From: a bacterium HR40 | GTDB taxonomy: Bacteria; Pseudomonadota; Alphaproteobacteria; Geminicoccales; Geminicoccaceae | Assembly (NCBI GenBank): GCA_002898275.1 | Contig: BEIQ01000003.1 | Coordinates: 310,001-374,000 of the forward strand | Direction of reading: 5' to 3' | Length of the DNA: 64,000 bases | Shown here: one piece after another, positions 8,052-17,287 of the stretch | Layout of the letters: the number at the start of each line of letters is the position of its first letter | Position numbering within the stretch: position 1 is the stretch's first letter | Translations under genes and position numbers: made by a program | Notes under the pieces: model-generated | What the model was told of the DNA's origin: nothing | What the model saw: the letters and a program-made list of their open reading frames with translations, nothing else | Database searches by the model: none

Positions 8052-8653
8052 GATGCTGGGGTCGGCCAGGCCCGATCCTCGCTCTCGGCGGCGCAGCCCT
8101 CGAGCACCGCCCGAACCGGGGCGAAGCTACGGCGGTGGTGCAGCGTCGGGCCGAGGAGCCTGAGCGCCTGGCGGTGTTCGACCGTGGGATAGCCGGCGTG
8201 ACGCTCGAAGCCGTAGCCCGGATAGCGGCGGGCCAGGCGACGCATGGCATGATCGCGCAGCTCCTTGGCGACGATGGAGGCGGCCATGATCTCGGGCACC
8301 GTGGCGTCGCCGCCGACGATGGCCTCGGCGGGAATGCCGAAGTCGGGAACGTCGCGGCCGTCCACCAGCACCCGCGTCGGTCGCACCGGCAGGCGAGCGA
8401 CTGCCCTCTGCATGGCGAGCCAGGTGGCGCGCCGGATGTCGAGGCGGTCGATCTCCCGCACCGAGGCCGCACCGACGGCCACCGCACCGGCGCGCCGCAC
8501 GAGCGGCACCAGTCGCGCCCGCGCCGCCGGCGCGAGCTGCTTGGAGTCGCGAAGGCCCGGTGGCACCTCGAACAGGATCACGGCGCAGGCGACCACCGGA
8601 CCGGCAAGCGGCCCGCGCCCGACCTCGTCGACGCCGGCGACGAGGGTTCTCAT
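8012..8653 (-). CDS. rnhB: Ribonuclease HII
   Basis: Removes ribonucleotides and RNA primers from RNA-DNA hybrids in the cytoplasm. 213 residues from the ATG at 8653. The four acidic metal ligands of the family are visible: Asp9 and Glu10 in [15 protein letters not shown], the Asp in VLVDGRDVP, and the Asp in [14 protein letters not shown]. The [11 protein letters not shown] and HRRSFAPV motifs complete the family pattern. The start overlaps the stop of the upstream asparaginase gene (ATGA on the minus strand). The C-terminal 25 or so residues beyond the conserved core are basic and probably dispensable. Confidence 0.95.
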   Translation of the reverse strand: MRTLVAGVDEVGRGPLAGPVVACAVILFEVPPGLRDSKQLAPAARARLVPLVRRAGAVAVGAASVREIDRLDIRRATWLAMQRAVARLPVRPTRVLVDGRDVPDFGIPAEAIVGGDATVPEIMAASIVAKELRDHAMRRLARRYPGYGFERHAGYPTVEHRQALRLLGPTLHHRRSFAPVRAVLEGCAAESEDRAWPTPASQARRSTGRTGPS

Positions 8654-9690
8654 CCCTTCCTTCCGACTATGGGCGGGAAGTCCGCCGCCGGCACGATCTC
8701 TCCCACGCGCCGGCCGCGACTGTCCAAGACTTGCGGCTGGGCCAGATCGGCCAGCGCCCGCCGCGCTTCGGGAGTGAAGAGCTGGAGGCTGTCGAGGAGG
8801 GCGACGAGCGCCACCTCGCTCGCTCGCCCGGCACCATCCTCGACCTTGAGCGCGAGCCCGAGTCCGGCTTTCGGGAAGAATCCGAGATAGACACCTTCCG
8901 CCCCGCTCTTGACGAGGCCATCGGCGAGCACCGCGACGATGCGCGTGCCAGCGCGGCCGGTGCCGGCCAGGTACCAGGGTTCGGCACGGCAGGCGGCGAT
9001 CAGCCGCGCGGCCGCCCGCATCCGCGCCGGCGGCAGATCCGCGCCCGTGGCGAAGCGGGCCGCGGCGCGGGCGAGAGCGCGCAGAGGGATGGGCCAATTG
9101 GGCGCGGTGCAGCCGTCGATGCCCGGCGGGTCGACCACGGCATGTCCCGTGAGTTCGCTCAGGACGTCGCGGATCCTGCGCTGCACCGGGTGGTGCGGAT
9201 GGACGTAGTCCGTCTCCGGCACGCCGAGATGGCGGGCGAGGGTCAGCATACCGGCGTGCTTGCCCGAGCAATTGTCGTGCAGGGGGGATGGTTCTTCGCC
9301 CCGCGCGATGAGCCGCCGTGCGACTTCGGCGGAAAGGGGCGGTCGCGGTCCGCAGGCGAGGGCGGTTTCGTCGAGCCCGAGCCGGAGGAGCCACGCCCGC
9401 ACCGCCTCCACATGCCCTTCCTCCCCCGAATGCGAGGCACAGGCCAGCGCCAGCTCGCGCGAGCTCAAGTGGAAGCGGTCGGCGGCTCCCGACTCGACGA
9501 GCGGCAGGGCCTGGAACGGTTTGATCGCCGAGCGCGGATAGATCGGCTCGTCGAGCTCGCCGGCGGCCAGGACGATCCTGCCGTCCGGGCGCAGGACCGC
9601 GACCGAGAGGCGGTGTCGGCTCTCGACCCGGCCCCCTCGCCGCACCTCGACCGCAACCGGCGGCGTCACCCCATGGCGGTCGCCCGTCAT
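8650..9690 (-). CDS. L-asparaginase II (class 3, Rhizobium etli type)
   Basis: 346 residues of the thermolabile asparaginase family (PF06089 type), which hydrolyses L-asparagine to aspartate and ammonia and is unrelated to E. coli AnsB. Seen: [12 protein letters not shown] near residue 52, [10 protein letters not shown], and [11 protein letters not shown]. These are the family's Ser-Lys and cysteine motifs around the active site. [13 protein letters not shown] follows. No signal peptide, so it is cytoplasmic. It is coupled to rnhB by a 4-base overlap. It lies downstream of the molybdenum hydroxylase genes by 40 bases and may share their transcript. Confidence 0.88.
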   Translation of the reverse strand: MTGDRHGVTPPVAVEVRRGGRVESRHRLSVAVLRPDGRIVLAAGELDEPIYPRSAIKPFQALPLVESGAADRFHLSSRELALACASHSGEEGHVEAVRAWLLRLGLDETALACGPRPPLSAEVARRLIARGEEPSPLHDNCSGKHAGMLTLARHLGVPETDYVHPHHPVQRRIRDVLSELTGHAVVDPPGIDGCTAPNWPIPLRALARAAARFATGADLPPARMRAAARLIAACRAEPWYLAGTGRAGTRIVAVLADGLVKSGAEGVYLGFFPKAGLGLALKVEDGAGRASEVALVALLDSLQLFTPEARRALADLAQPQVLDSRGRRVGEIVPAADFPPIVGRKG

Positions 9691-9730
9691 GGGCGCTGGC
9701 TCGCCGCTGCGGTCGTGGCCGACACGGGTC

Positions 9731-10531
9731 TCAGCTGGCGCGCGCCTGTTCCACGGCGCGACGCGCCATCACCGTAACCAAGTGCGATCGATACTCCGCC
9801 GAAGCGTGCAGGTCGCTGTTCAGCCCGTCTTCCGGCACCCGGATGCCGGCGATCGCCTCGGGGCGAAAGTCGCGGGTCAGCGCCTCTTCCATCTCCGTCG
9901 CCCGGAATACCGCGGGCGCGGCGCCGGTCACCGCTACCCGCACCCGATCGGCGAATTTCGCGACGAACACGCCCACGATGGCATAGCGCGAGGCCGGGTT
10001 GGGGAACTTGGCGTAGGCCGCCCGCTCGGGGCGCGGGAACCAGACCTCGCGCAGGATCTCGCCCTCTTCGAGGGCGGTCTCGAAGAGGCCGCGGAAGAAA
10101 TCGTCCGCTGCGATCTCTCGCCGATCGGTGCGCAGGATGGCTCCGCAGCCGACGACCGCGGCCGGCCAGTCGGCGGCGGGATCGGCGTTGGCGATCGAGC
10201 CGCCCATGGTACCGCGGTTGCGCACCGCCGGGTCACCGATATGGGAAGCCAGCGCTGCGAGGGCCGGAATCGTGCGTCGCACGAGATCCGACGCCGCCAC
10301 CTCGCCGTGCCGCACCGCGGCGCCGATGGCGAGCCCGCCGTTTTCCTCGCGCAGACCGCGGAGCTCCGCCAAATGGCCGATGTCGAGGAGCACGCTCGGT
10401 CGCGCCAGTCGCTGCTTGAGCGTCGGGATCAAAGTATGACCACCCGCCAGAAGCTTCGCCTCGGGGTCCTGTCGCAGCAACGCCGCCGCCTCGGCGAGGC
10501 TCGACGGGCGCCGATAGTCGAATGCGTACAT
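9731..10531 (-). CDS. Molybdenum hydroxylase FAD-binding subunit (CoxM-like)
   Basis: 266 residues beginning MYAFDYRRPSSLAEA, the usual opening of CoxM/XdhB-type flavoprotein subunits. Start at 10531 with AGGAGG 8 bases upstream. FAD-binding motifs are visible: AGGHTLIPTLKQRL and RNRGTMGGSIANADPAAD. It passes electrons from the iron-sulfur subunit to a carrier. It is the third gene of the set transcribed S, L, M, 13 bases after the large subunit. No CoxDEF-type maturation genes are nearby. The substrate is undefined; see the large subunit. Confidence 0.9.
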   Translation of the reverse strand: MYAFDYRRPSSLAEAAALLRQDPEAKLLAGGHTLIPTLKQRLARPSVLLDIGHLAELRGLREENGGLAIGAAVRHGEVAASDLVRRTIPALAALASHIGDPAVRNRGTMGGSIANADPAADWPAAVVGCGAILRTDRREIAADDFFRGLFETALEEGEILREVWFPRPERAAYAKFPNPASRYAIVGVFVAKFADRVRVAVTGAAPAVFRATEMEEALTRDFRPEAIAGIRVPEDGLNSDLHASAEYRSHLVTVMARRAVEQARAS

Positions 10532-10544
10532 GCCCGTTTCCTCC

Positions 10545-12914
10545 TCATTCCGCCGCCTGGGCCAGGCGCCGCCCGTGCAGCGCCCGCCACACTTTCTCCG
10601 GTGTCGCGGGCATCTCCACCCGCACACCGATGGCATCCGTCAGGGCGTTGATCACCGCCGCCGGGGCGCCGATCGCCCCCGCCTCGCCGCACCCCTTGAC
10701 CCCCATGGAGTTGGCGGCGGCTGCCGTGCCGGGCGCGAACTCGACGACGAACGCCGGCACATCGTCCGCCCGCGGCATGGCGTAGTCCATGAAGGAGCCC
10801 GTGAGCAGCTGTCCCGAGGGGTCGTAGACCGCCTGTTCGAGGAGCGCCTGGCCGATCCCCTGGACCAGTCCGCCATGTACCTGCCCCTCGACGACAAGGG
10901 GATTGATCACTCGGCCGAAATCGTCGACGGCCACGAACTTCTCGATGCTGACCCGGCCGGTATCCGGATCGACCTCGACCTCGCACACATAGGTGCCGGC
11001 GGGAAAGGTGAAGTTCGGCGGATCGAAATAGGCCGAGGCCTCGAAGCCCGGCTCGAGGTCCGGCGGATAGCGGTGGGGAACGAGGGCGGTGAAGGCGACT
11101 TCCTGGATGGTCTTCTGGCGGTCGGTGCCTTTGACCCGGAAGGCTCCGTCGACGAACTCGATATCCGCCTCCGACGCCTCGAGCAGGTGGGCGGCGATCT
11201 TCCGCCCCTTGTCGATCAGCTTGCGGCAGGCGCGCAGGATCGCTTCGCCGCCGACGGCGAGCGAGCGCGAGCCGTAGGTGCCCATGCCGACCGGCGTGCC
11301 GGCGGTATCGCCGTGGATCACCTCGACGTCCTCGAACGGCACCCCGAGGGCTTCGGCGACGAGCTGACTGAAGGTGGTTTCGTGGCCTTGCCCATGGGTG
11401 TGAGTGCCGGTCAGCACCTGCACCTTGCCGGTGTGGGTGAAACGCACTTCCGCCGATTCCCACAGACCGACGCCCGCACCCAGCGAGCCCACCACCGCCG
11501 AGGGAGCGATGCCGCAGGCTTCGATGTAGCAGGAGATCCCGATCCCCCGCAGCCGTCCGCGCCGCTCGGCCTCCGCCCGCCGTGCCGGGAAACCCGCGTA
11601 ATCGGCGAGCGCGAGCGCCCGTTCGAGGCTCGTCGCATAGTCGCCCGTGTCGTAGACCAGCGCCACCGGCGTCTGATAGGGGAACGCGTCCTTGGGAATG
11701 AAGTTGCGGCGTCGGATTTCCGCCCGGTCGATGCCGAGAACGCGCGCCGCCTCCTCGACCAGGGTCTCGACGAGGAAGCTCGCCTCGGGGCGGCCAGCAC
11801 CACGGTAGGCGTCGACCGGCGTGGTATTGGTGTAGAGCGCCTTGACCTCGGCATAGATCGCCGGTGTGCGATACTGACCGGCGAGCAGGGTGGCGTAGAG
11901 ATAGGTCGGGATGCAGCTGGAGAAGGTGCTCATGTAGGCGCCGAGATTGGCGCGAGTCGACACTCTCAGGGCGAGGAAATGACCCTCCGCGTCGAGGGCG
12001 AGCTCGGCGTGGGTCAGGTGGTCGCGTCCGTGGGCATCGGCGAGGAACGCCTCGCTGCGCTCCTCCCGCCAGCGCACCGGACGCCCGCCCACCTTGCGCG
12101 AGGCCCACAGCACCACGCATTCCTCGCCGTAGACGAAGATCTTGGAACCGAAGCCGCCGCCGACGTCGGGCGCCACCACCCGCAGCTTGTGTTCCGGGGC
12201 GATGCCGACGAAGGCCGAGATCACGAGCCGATGCACATGGGGGTTCTGGCTGGTGAGATAGAGCGTATAACCGTCGGTCCCGGGATCCCACACGCCAATC
12301 GCCGCCCGCGGCTCCATGGCATTGGGCACGAGCCGGTTGTTGACGAGATCGACAGCGACCACTCGGTGCGCCTTGGCGAAGGCCTCTTCCACGGCCGCGC
12401 GGTCGCCGAGCTCCCAGTCATAGACGACATTGTCCGGCGCCTCCTCGTGCACCGCGACCGGAGCCTTCTCCGCCTCGGCGAGCGAGGTCACCGCCGGCAA
12501 CTCCTCGTATTCGACGACCAGGGCCTCGGCCCCGTCGCGGGCGGCGGCGAGGGTCTCGGCCACCACGCATGCCACCCGATCGCCGACGTAGCGCACCTTG
12601 CCCTGGGCGAGCAGCGGATGCTTGCCCATGCGCATGGGCGAACCATCCTTGGACTTGACGAGCCAGCCGCAGACCAGATGGCCGAGGCCGTCGGCGGCCA
12701 CGTCCTCGCCGGTGAGCACGGCGAGCACCCCCGGCACGGCTAGGGCCGGCCCCTTGTCGATCCGCAGGATGCGCGCATGCGCATGCGGCGAGCGCACGAA
12801 CACCGCATGCACCTCGCCCGGTAGATGGATGTCGTCGGTATAGCGCCCGCGACCGGTCAAAAACCTCCGGTCCTCCTTGCGCGGCACCGCCGCCCCGATA
12901 CCCTTCGCCACCAT
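10545..12914 (-). CDS. Molybdopterin-binding large subunit, form II CoxL-like
   Basis: 789 residues of the xanthine dehydrogenase/CO dehydrogenase large-subunit family, cytoplasmic, carrying molybdenum-cytosine-dinucleotide cofactor. Seen: the N-terminal [27 protein letters not shown] near 252-258, and the active-site loop AYRGAGR at about residues 369-375. The C-terminal [11 protein letters not shown] carries the catalytic Glu. Form I CO dehydrogenases have AYXCSFR; the AYRGAGR loop defines form II, whose CO oxidation is doubtful and whose true substrates may be aldehydes or aromatic heterocycles. It sits between the small and FAD subunits. The call as a molybdenum hydroxylase is secure; the substrate is not. 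Confidence 0.93.
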   Translation of the reverse strand: MVAKGIGAAVPRKEDRRFLTGRGRYTDDIHLPGEVHAVFVRSPHAHARILRIDKGPALAVPGVLAVLTGEDVAADGLGHLVCGWLVKSKDGSPMRMGKHPLLAQGKVRYVGDRVACVVAETLAAARDGAEALVVEYEELPAVTSLAEAEKAPVAVHEEAPDNVVYDWELGDRAAVEEAFAKAHRVVAVDLVNNRLVPNAMEPRAAIGVWDPGTDGYTLYLTSQNPHVHRLVISAFVGIAPEHKLRVVAPDVGGGFGSKIFVYGEECVVLWASRKVGGRPVRWREERSEAFLADAHGRDHLTHAELALDAEGHFLALRVSTRANLGAYMSTFSSCIPTYLYATLLAGQYRTPAIYAEVKALYTNTTPVDAYRGAGRPEASFLVETLVEEAARVLGIDRAEIRRRNFIPKDAFPYQTPVALVYDTGDYATSLERALALADYAGFPARRAEAERRGRLRGIGISCYIEACGIAPSAVVGSLGAGVGLWESAEVRFTHTGKVQVLTGTHTHGQGHETTFSQLVAEALGVPFEDVEVIHGDTAGTPVGMGTYGSRSLAVGGEAILRACRKLIDKGRKIAAHLLEASEADIEFVDGAFRVKGTDRQKTIQEVAFTALVPHRYPPDLEPGFEASAYFDPPNFTFPAGTYVCEVEVDPDTGRVSIEKFVAVDDFGRVINPLVVEGQVHGGLVQGIGQALLEQAVYDPSGQLLTGSFMDYAMPRADDVPAFVVEFAPGTAAAANSMGVKGCGEAGAIGAPAAVINALTDAIGVRVEMPATPEKVWRALHGRRLAQAAE

Positions 12915-12942
12915 GGCCTCGCCTCCCGTCCCTCGATGTCCG

Positions 12943-13422
12943 TCACGCCGCCTTTTGCTGGCGCAGCTCGGCGGCCGCGGCGAGCACCGCCTTGACGATA
13001 TTGTGATAGCCCGTGCAGCGGCAGAAGTTCCCCTCGAGCCAGGAGCGCACCTCGGCCTCCGTCGGATCGGGATTGCGCGACAACAAGTCGACCGCGCTGA
13101 TCACCATACCCGGCGTGCAGAAGCCGCACTGCAGGCCGTGGTGCTCGTGGAACGCCCGCTGCACCGGATGCAGCTCGCCGTCGCTCGCCAATCCCTCGAT
13201 GGTCGTGACATTCGCCCCCTCGCATTGGAGGGCCAGGGTCGTACAACTCTTGACCGAGACCCCGTCGACCAACACCAGGCAGCAGCCGCACTGGCTCGTG
13301 TCGCAGCCGACATGGGTGCCGGTCAGTCCCAGCCGCTCGCGCAGGAACTCGACGAGCAGCGTCCTGCCTTCCACCTCGCCGGCGACCTCGCGTCCGTTGA
13401 CCACCATCCGCACCTGGGGCAT
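12943..13422 (-). CDS. Molybdenum hydroxylase 2Fe-2S subunit (CoxS-like)
   Basis: 159 residues. A plant-type ferredoxin domain at the N-terminus has [10 protein letters not shown] and a later Cys in KSCTTLA. A four-helix domain carries the second cluster in QCGFCTPGM and NFCRCTGY. This eight-cysteine arrangement is the CoxS/XdhC-type pattern. Start at 13422, with GGGAGG upstream. It is the first gene of the three-subunit operon, and the large subunit follows after 28 bases. The 118 bases upstream hold no gene. Confidence 0.92.
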   Translation of the reverse strand: MPQVRMVVNGREVAGEVEGRTLLVEFLRERLGLTGTHVGCDTSQCGCCLVLVDGVSVKSCTTLALQCEGANVTTIEGLASDGELHPVQRAFHEHHGLQCGFCTPGMVISAVDLLSRNPDPTEAEVRSWLEGNFCRCTGYHNIVKAVLAAAAELRQQKAA

Positions 13423-13540
13423 CGGTCCGACCTCCCTTCGTGCTCTTCGGGCCACGACGTGCCGCCCGGCAGTCGCATCCCGTCCATCCGCAGCCCTTCT
13501 ACCACGCCCGGGCGCTTCGTACAGTCCCGCACGCGCGAGC

Positions 13541-14218
13541 TCAGCTCGACGCCGGCACCAGGAGATCGCGCAAAAACCGACCTGCCGCCTCGAGACCCAC
13601 GGCATCGATGGCGTGTCCGAGGCCGGGCCGGACGAGCCACTGCACCGGGATGCCGGCGGCGGCGAGGCCGTGGACGGCGGCAAAGAGGTAATCGAGGGGC
13701 ACCACCTCGTCGGCATCGCCATGGACGAGGAGCACCGGCGGCCGGCTCCGGAGCTCGCCCGCGAGCCGCTCTGGCGCCACCAGCGCTCCCGAAAAGCCGA
13801 CCACCGCGGCCGGCCCCGGATCGCGGCGCGGCGCCACATGGAGGGCCATCATGGTGCCCTGGGAAAAGCCCACGAGCCCGAGGCAGGAGGCGGGAAGCCG
13901 ATAGCGGGCGAGCAGATGGTCGAGATATTCGTGGAGAAAGGGAGCTGCCCGTTCCACTCCCTGCCAGGCTGCCACCGCAAGCTCGGCCGGATCGATCGCC
14001 CGCAGGCTGAACCACTGGCGGCCAAAAGGTGCGAAGTCGCAGGGAAAAGGGGCGTCCGGGGCGTGGAAAGCGGCGTCGGGAAGAAAGCGCGCGAGCGCCG
14101 GGGCCAGGCCTATGAGGTCGTTGCCGTCGGCGCCGAGACCGTGCAGGAGCACGACCAGGCGCTGCGGCGATCGACCGTTGCGCGGCAGCCAGCTCGGGCC
14201 GGAAAGACGCACCATCAC
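13541..14218 (-). CDS. Carboxylesterase/phospholipase family hydrolase
   Basis: 225 residues with an alpha/beta-hydrolase fold of the PF02230 type. Seen: [11 protein letters not shown] (oxyanion loop) near residue 25, GFSQGTMMA with the nucleophilic Ser, HGDADEVVP with the catalytic Asp, and GLGHAID with the catalytic His. This is a complete triad. No signal peptide, so it is cytoplasmic. Such enzymes hydrolyse short-chain esters or lysophospholipids; the substrate cannot be told. It is divergent from gluQ with about 47 bases between starts, and lies upstream of the coxS-like gene on the same strand. Confidence 0.85.
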   Translation of the reverse strand: MMVRLSGPSWLPRNGRSPQRLVVLLHGLGADGNDLIGLAPALARFLPDAAFHAPDAPFPCDFAPFGRQWFSLRAIDPAELAVAAWQGVERAAPFLHEYLDHLLARYRLPASCLGLVGFSQGTMMALHVAPRRDPGPAAVVGFSGALVAPERLAGELRSRPPVLLVHGDADEVVPLDYLFAAVHGLAAAGIPVQWLVRPGLGHAIDAVGLEAAGRFLRDLLVPASS

Positions 14219-14265
14219 GCAGGGTCTCCGTAGTCGACGGCTTGCGAAGCGAAGCGGCGCGGATC

Positions 14266-15252
14266 ATGATCGCAGCCGGCGGGCTTCTCAACCTCAAGGG
14301 GCCATCCGCCTTGTCGCACGGCCGCATTCCGCCGCAGACCCTGCTCTCCGGAGCGGACCGCATTCCGCTTCCCGCCGAGGGCGAGCCGCCGCCCACGACG
14401 CGCTTCGCCCCCAGCCCGACCGGCTTTCTCCATCTCGGCCACGCCTACTCGGCGCTCTTCGCCTACGAGGCCGCACGCCAGAACGGTGGCCGCTTCCTGG
14501 TGCGACTCGAAAACATCGATCCCCTGCGTTGCCGACCCGAATTCGAGCGGGCCATCCTCGAGGACCTCGCCTGGCTCGGCCTCGACTGGGACGGGCCGGT
14601 GCGGCGGCAGAGCGAGCACATGGAGGTCTATCGCGCCGCGCTCGAGGCGCTGATGGGACTGGGCGTGGTCTATCCGTGCTTCTGTACCCGCAGGCAGATC
14701 CGGATGGAGGTCGAAGAAGCGGGGCGCGCGCCGCACGGGCCGTCGGGCGAGCCCGTCTACCCCGGGATCTGTCGCAGTCTCAGCGCCGAGGAACGCGAGC
14801 GGCGCATCCGTCGCGGCGAACCTTTCGCCTGGCGGCTCGATGTCGAGAAAGCCCTCTCCCGGACGGGCCCGCTCTGGTGGTACGATTACCGCGCTGGCTG
14901 GGTGGAGGCGACACCGCAGATCTTCGGAGATGTCGTCATCGCCCGCAAAGATATCCCGACCTCCTACCATCTCTCCGTCACTGTCGATGACCATCTCCAG
15001 GGGGTCACCCTCGTGACCCGCGGCGAGGACCTGTTCCACGCCACCCACATCCACCGCCTGCTGCAGGCCCTGCTCGGCCTCGACACCCCACGCTACTATC
15101 ACCACAATCTGGTGGCCGACAGTCGCGGCCAGCGCATGGCGAAACGCAACCGGGCCGTGACCCTCCGCCATCTCCGCGACTGCGGCCGGCGGCCCGACGA
15201 CATCTGGAGGATGCTCGGGCTCGGCGAGGCGGGGACGGCCGTTCCCGCGTGA
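14266..15252 (+). CDS. gluQ: Glutamyl-Q tRNA(Asp) synthetase
   Basis: A truncated glutamyl-tRNA synthetase paralogue that attaches glutamate to queuosine-34 of tRNA(Asp). 328 residues from the ATG at 14266; a TTG at 14242 is also in frame. Seen: FAPSPTGFLHLGHA (the HIGH motif), RLENIDPLR, a zinc-site pattern with CFC followed by VYPGIC, and KRNRAVT-region residues (RMAKRN) replacing KMSKS. It lacks the anticodon-binding domain of GltX. Odd: about 45 residues precede the conserved core, whereas GluQRS usually starts within about 5, so the true start may be further in. It is coupled to the next gene by a GTGA overlap. Confidence 0.9.
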   Translation: MIAAGGLLNLKGPSALSHGRIPPQTLLSGADRIPLPAEGEPPPTTRFAPSPTGFLHLGHAYSALFAYEAARQNGGRFLVRLENIDPLRCRPEFERAILEDLAWLGLDWDGPVRRQSEHMEVYRAALEALMGLGVVYPCFCTRRQIRMEVEEAGRAPHGPSGEPVYPGICRSLSAEERERRIRRGEPFAWRLDVEKALSRTGPLWWYDYRAGWVEATPQIFGDVVIARKDIPTSYHLSVTVDDHLQGVTLVTRGEDLFHATHIHRLLQALLGLDTPRYYHHNLVADSRGQRMAKRNRAVTLRHLRDCGRRPDDIWRMLGLGEAGTAVPA

Positions 15253-16241
15253 AACCGCGACAGGCCGCCGCGCTGGTCCTGGTCCTCGCCGCCTGTGCCC
15301 TGACGGCGGGCGACGAACGAACGGCCCCTCGGCCCGCGGCGACCCCGCCACTGCCGACGAGCCTTTGGGCTCCACCCGCCGAGCCGCGCGCCGCGATCCT
15401 CGCCCTCCATGGCTTCAACGACTACCGCCGGGCATTCGAACTCTTCGGCAGTTTTGCCGCCGAACGGGGCATCGCGGTCGAGGCCTTCGACCAGCGCGGC
15501 TTCGGCGAGAACCCCGATCGCGGGCGCTGGCCGGGCAGCGCGCGGCTGGTGGCCGACGCACGGGCCAGGCTGCTGGCATTGCACCGTCAGTACCCCGGGG
15601 TTCCCGTCTACCTCCTCGGCGTCAGCATGGGGGCTGCGGTCGCGGCGCTCGCCGTCGCCGAACAGCCGCCCCCCTTTCTCGCCGGCGTGATCCTGAGCGC
15701 CCCCGCGGTGTGGGGTGGGCAAGCGATGAACCCCTTTTACCGAGGCCTGTTGTGGATTGCGGCTCGGCTGTTCCCCGACCTCGAGCTCACCGGCGAGAGC
15801 CTGAAGCGCCAGGCTTCGGACAATCTCGAGGTGCTGCGCGCGCTGGCGGCCGATCCGCTGTTCATCAAGCGCACCCGCATCGCCGCCATCGAAGGCCTCG
15901 TCCGCCTCATGGGCGAGGCATTTGCCGCCGCGCCCCGCATCCTCTCGCCGGTGCTCGTGCTGGTGGGCGAGCGCGATCAGATCGTGCCGGTCGATGCCCA
16001 GCTCGCCTTCGCCCGGGCGATCGGCAGCGAGGACTGCACTCTCGTCGTATACCCCGAAGGATGGCATTTGCTGCTGCGCGATCGGCAGCGCGAGCGCGTG
16101 TGGCGCGACATCGAGGCCTGGCTTTTCGGCGAGCCCCTGCCTTCGGGCCTCGCCCGTCCCTGCGCCGAGAGGGATCTTGCCGCCGCGGGCAGCGGCCGCG
16201 AGATTGATGGGGCGCCCCGGCTGCCAGCGAGGACGCCATGA
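15249..16241 (+). CDS. Alpha/beta-hydrolase lipoprotein (lysophospholipase/monoglyceride lipase-like)
   Basis: 330 residues with a GTG start overlapping the gluQ stop. The N-terminus (KPRQAAALVLVLAACALT) is a lipoprotein signal with lipobox LAAC. The body is a hydrolase of the serine aminopeptidase S33 type: LHGFNDYRRAF, AFDQRGFGENP, GVSMGAA with the nucleophile Ser, GERDQIVP with the Asp, and EGWHLLLRD with the His. It should act at the periplasmic face of a membrane on lipid esters. It is coupled to rpiB by an ATGA overlap, although the functions are unrelated. Confidence 0.85.
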   Translation: MKPRQAAALVLVLAACALTAGDERTAPRPAATPPLPTSLWAPPAEPRAAILALHGFNDYRRAFELFGSFAAERGIAVEAFDQRGFGENPDRGRWPGSARLVADARARLLALHRQYPGVPVYLLGVSMGAAVAALAVAEQPPPFLAGVILSAPAVWGGQAMNPFYRGLLWIAARLFPDLELTGESLKRQASDNLEVLRALAADPLFIKRTRIAAIEGLVRLMGEAFAAAPRILSPVLVLVGERDQIVPVDAQLAFARAIGSEDCTLVVYPEGWHLLLRDRQRERVWRDIEAWLFGEPLPSGLARPCAERDLAAAGSGREIDGAPRLPARTP

Positions 16242-16684
16242 CCACGATCGCCTTTTCCGCCGATCACGCCGGCTTCCGCCTCAAGGACGAACTCGTGGCG
16301 CTCGCCCGCGAGAAAGGGTACGAGGTGCTCGATCTCGGCGTCAACGACGGCACCTCGGTGGACTATCCGGACATGGCCGATGCCCTCGCCTTGGCGCTCG
16401 CCGACGGGCGGGCCCAGCTCGGGGTGATCATCTGCGGCTCCGGAATCGGTATTTCCATCGCCGCCAACCGCCACCGGCACATCCGCGCCGCCCTCTGCCA
16501 CGACGTGACCACCGCCCGACTGGCGCGGCTGCACAACGATGCCAATGTCCTCGCGCTCGGCGCCCGCACCCTGGGTCCGGCGGTCGCCCGCGACTGCCTC
16601 GAGGCCTTCCTCGCCACCCCCTTCGAGGGCGGCCGCCATGCCCGCCGCGTGGCGAAGCTCTCGGGCAGCCCGCAGCCGGCCTGA
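16238..16684 (+). CDS. rpiB: Ribose-5-phosphate isomerase B
   Basis: 148 residues. Interconverts ribose 5-phosphate and ribulose 5-phosphate in the pentose phosphate pathway. Seen: FSADHAGFRLK at the N-terminus, DYPDMA, IICGSGIGISIAANR with the catalytic Cys, and HNDANVLALGART. The start overlaps the stop of the lipase-like gene (ATGA). The stop codon TGA lies exactly in the loop of a 14-bp perfect inverted repeat. The C-terminal residues KLSGSPQPA are therefore encoded within the left arm of that hairpin. Confidence 0.96.
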   Translation: MTTIAFSADHAGFRLKDELVALAREKGYEVLDLGVNDGTSVDYPDMADALALALADGRAQLGVIICGSGIGISIAANRHRHIRAALCHDVTTARLARLHNDANVLALGARTLGPAVARDCLEAFLATPFEGGRHARRVAKLSGSPQPA

Positions 16685-16698
16685 GGCCGGCTGCGGGC
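16668..16698. terminator. Perfect 14-bp hairpin, putative bidirectional terminator
   Basis: Left arm 16668-16681 and right arm 16685-16698 are exact reverse complements, GC-rich, with a 3-base loop that is the rpiB stop codon TGA. It lies between the convergent rpiB and pcaG genes, whose stops are 20 bases apart. There is no T-run on either side, so strict intrinsic termination is uncertain; the position and perfect pairing make a shared terminator or RNA-stabilising hairpin likely. Confidence 0.75.
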
Positions 16699-16704
16699 CC
16701 CTGT

Positions 16705-17286
16705 TCAGACGTCGAAGAAGACGGTCTCCTGCTCGCCTTGCAAGTGGATGTCGAAGCGGTAGACGGGGCCGCCCGGATGGTCCTCGCGACGCGCGATCAG
16801 CGTGGCGCGCCGGTCTTCCGGCACGAGGGCCAGGATCGGGTCGGAGGCGTTGGCGGCCACCTCGTCGGCGAAATAGATGCGGGTGACGAGGTGGTTGAGG
16901 AGACCGCGAGCGGTCACGATCACCGCGATATGCGGGGCCTGCAGCTTGCCATCGGGCCCTGGTACCCGGCCGGGCTTCACCGTCTCGAACGAGAAACGGC
17001 CCTCGGCGTCGGTCCCGCAGCGGCCAAAGCCGCGGAAACCGCGCGCCTCGCCCGGGGCTTCGGTGGGATAGCGGCCGCTCGCGTCTGCCTGCCAGATCTC
17101 GAGGAGCGCGTCCTCCACCGGCTCGCCCGCGCCGTCCAGCACCCGGCCCCGGAGGAGGATCCGCTCGCCCGGCGTGCCGATGTCGACGAGGCGGTTGCTG
17201 GCGATCCCCGGATAACCGTAGGGCTCGGGGGTGAGCGCATAGGCGAAGTAGGGACCGACGGTCTGCGACGGGGTCTGCGCGGGCAT
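16705..17286 (-). CDS. pcaG: Protocatechuate 3,4-dioxygenase alpha subunit
   Basis: 193 residues. Non-catalytic partner of PcaH in the intradiol dioxygenase that opens protocatechuate to beta-carboxy-cis,cis-muconate. Seen: the N-terminal SQTVGPYFAYAL, RGRVLDGAGEPVEDALLEIWQAD, and the C-terminal RFDIHLQGEQETVFFDV, all typical of PcaG. The iron-binding Tyr and His set is incomplete, as expected for alpha. It starts one base after the pcaH stop, so it is translationally linked. No pcaB, pcaC or pcaD gene is in the window, so the rest of the beta-ketoadipate pathway lies elsewhere. Confidence 0.95.
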   Translation of the reverse strand: MPAQTPSQTVGPYFAYALTPEPYGYPGIASNRLVDIGTPGERILLRGRVLDGAGEPVEDALLEIWQADASGRYPTEAPGEARGFRGFGRCGTDAEGRFSFETVKPGRVPGPDGKLQAPHIAVIVTARGLLNHLVTRIYFADEVAANASDPILALVPEDRRATLIARREDHPGGPVYRFDIHLQGEQETVFFDV

Positions 17287-17287
17287 C

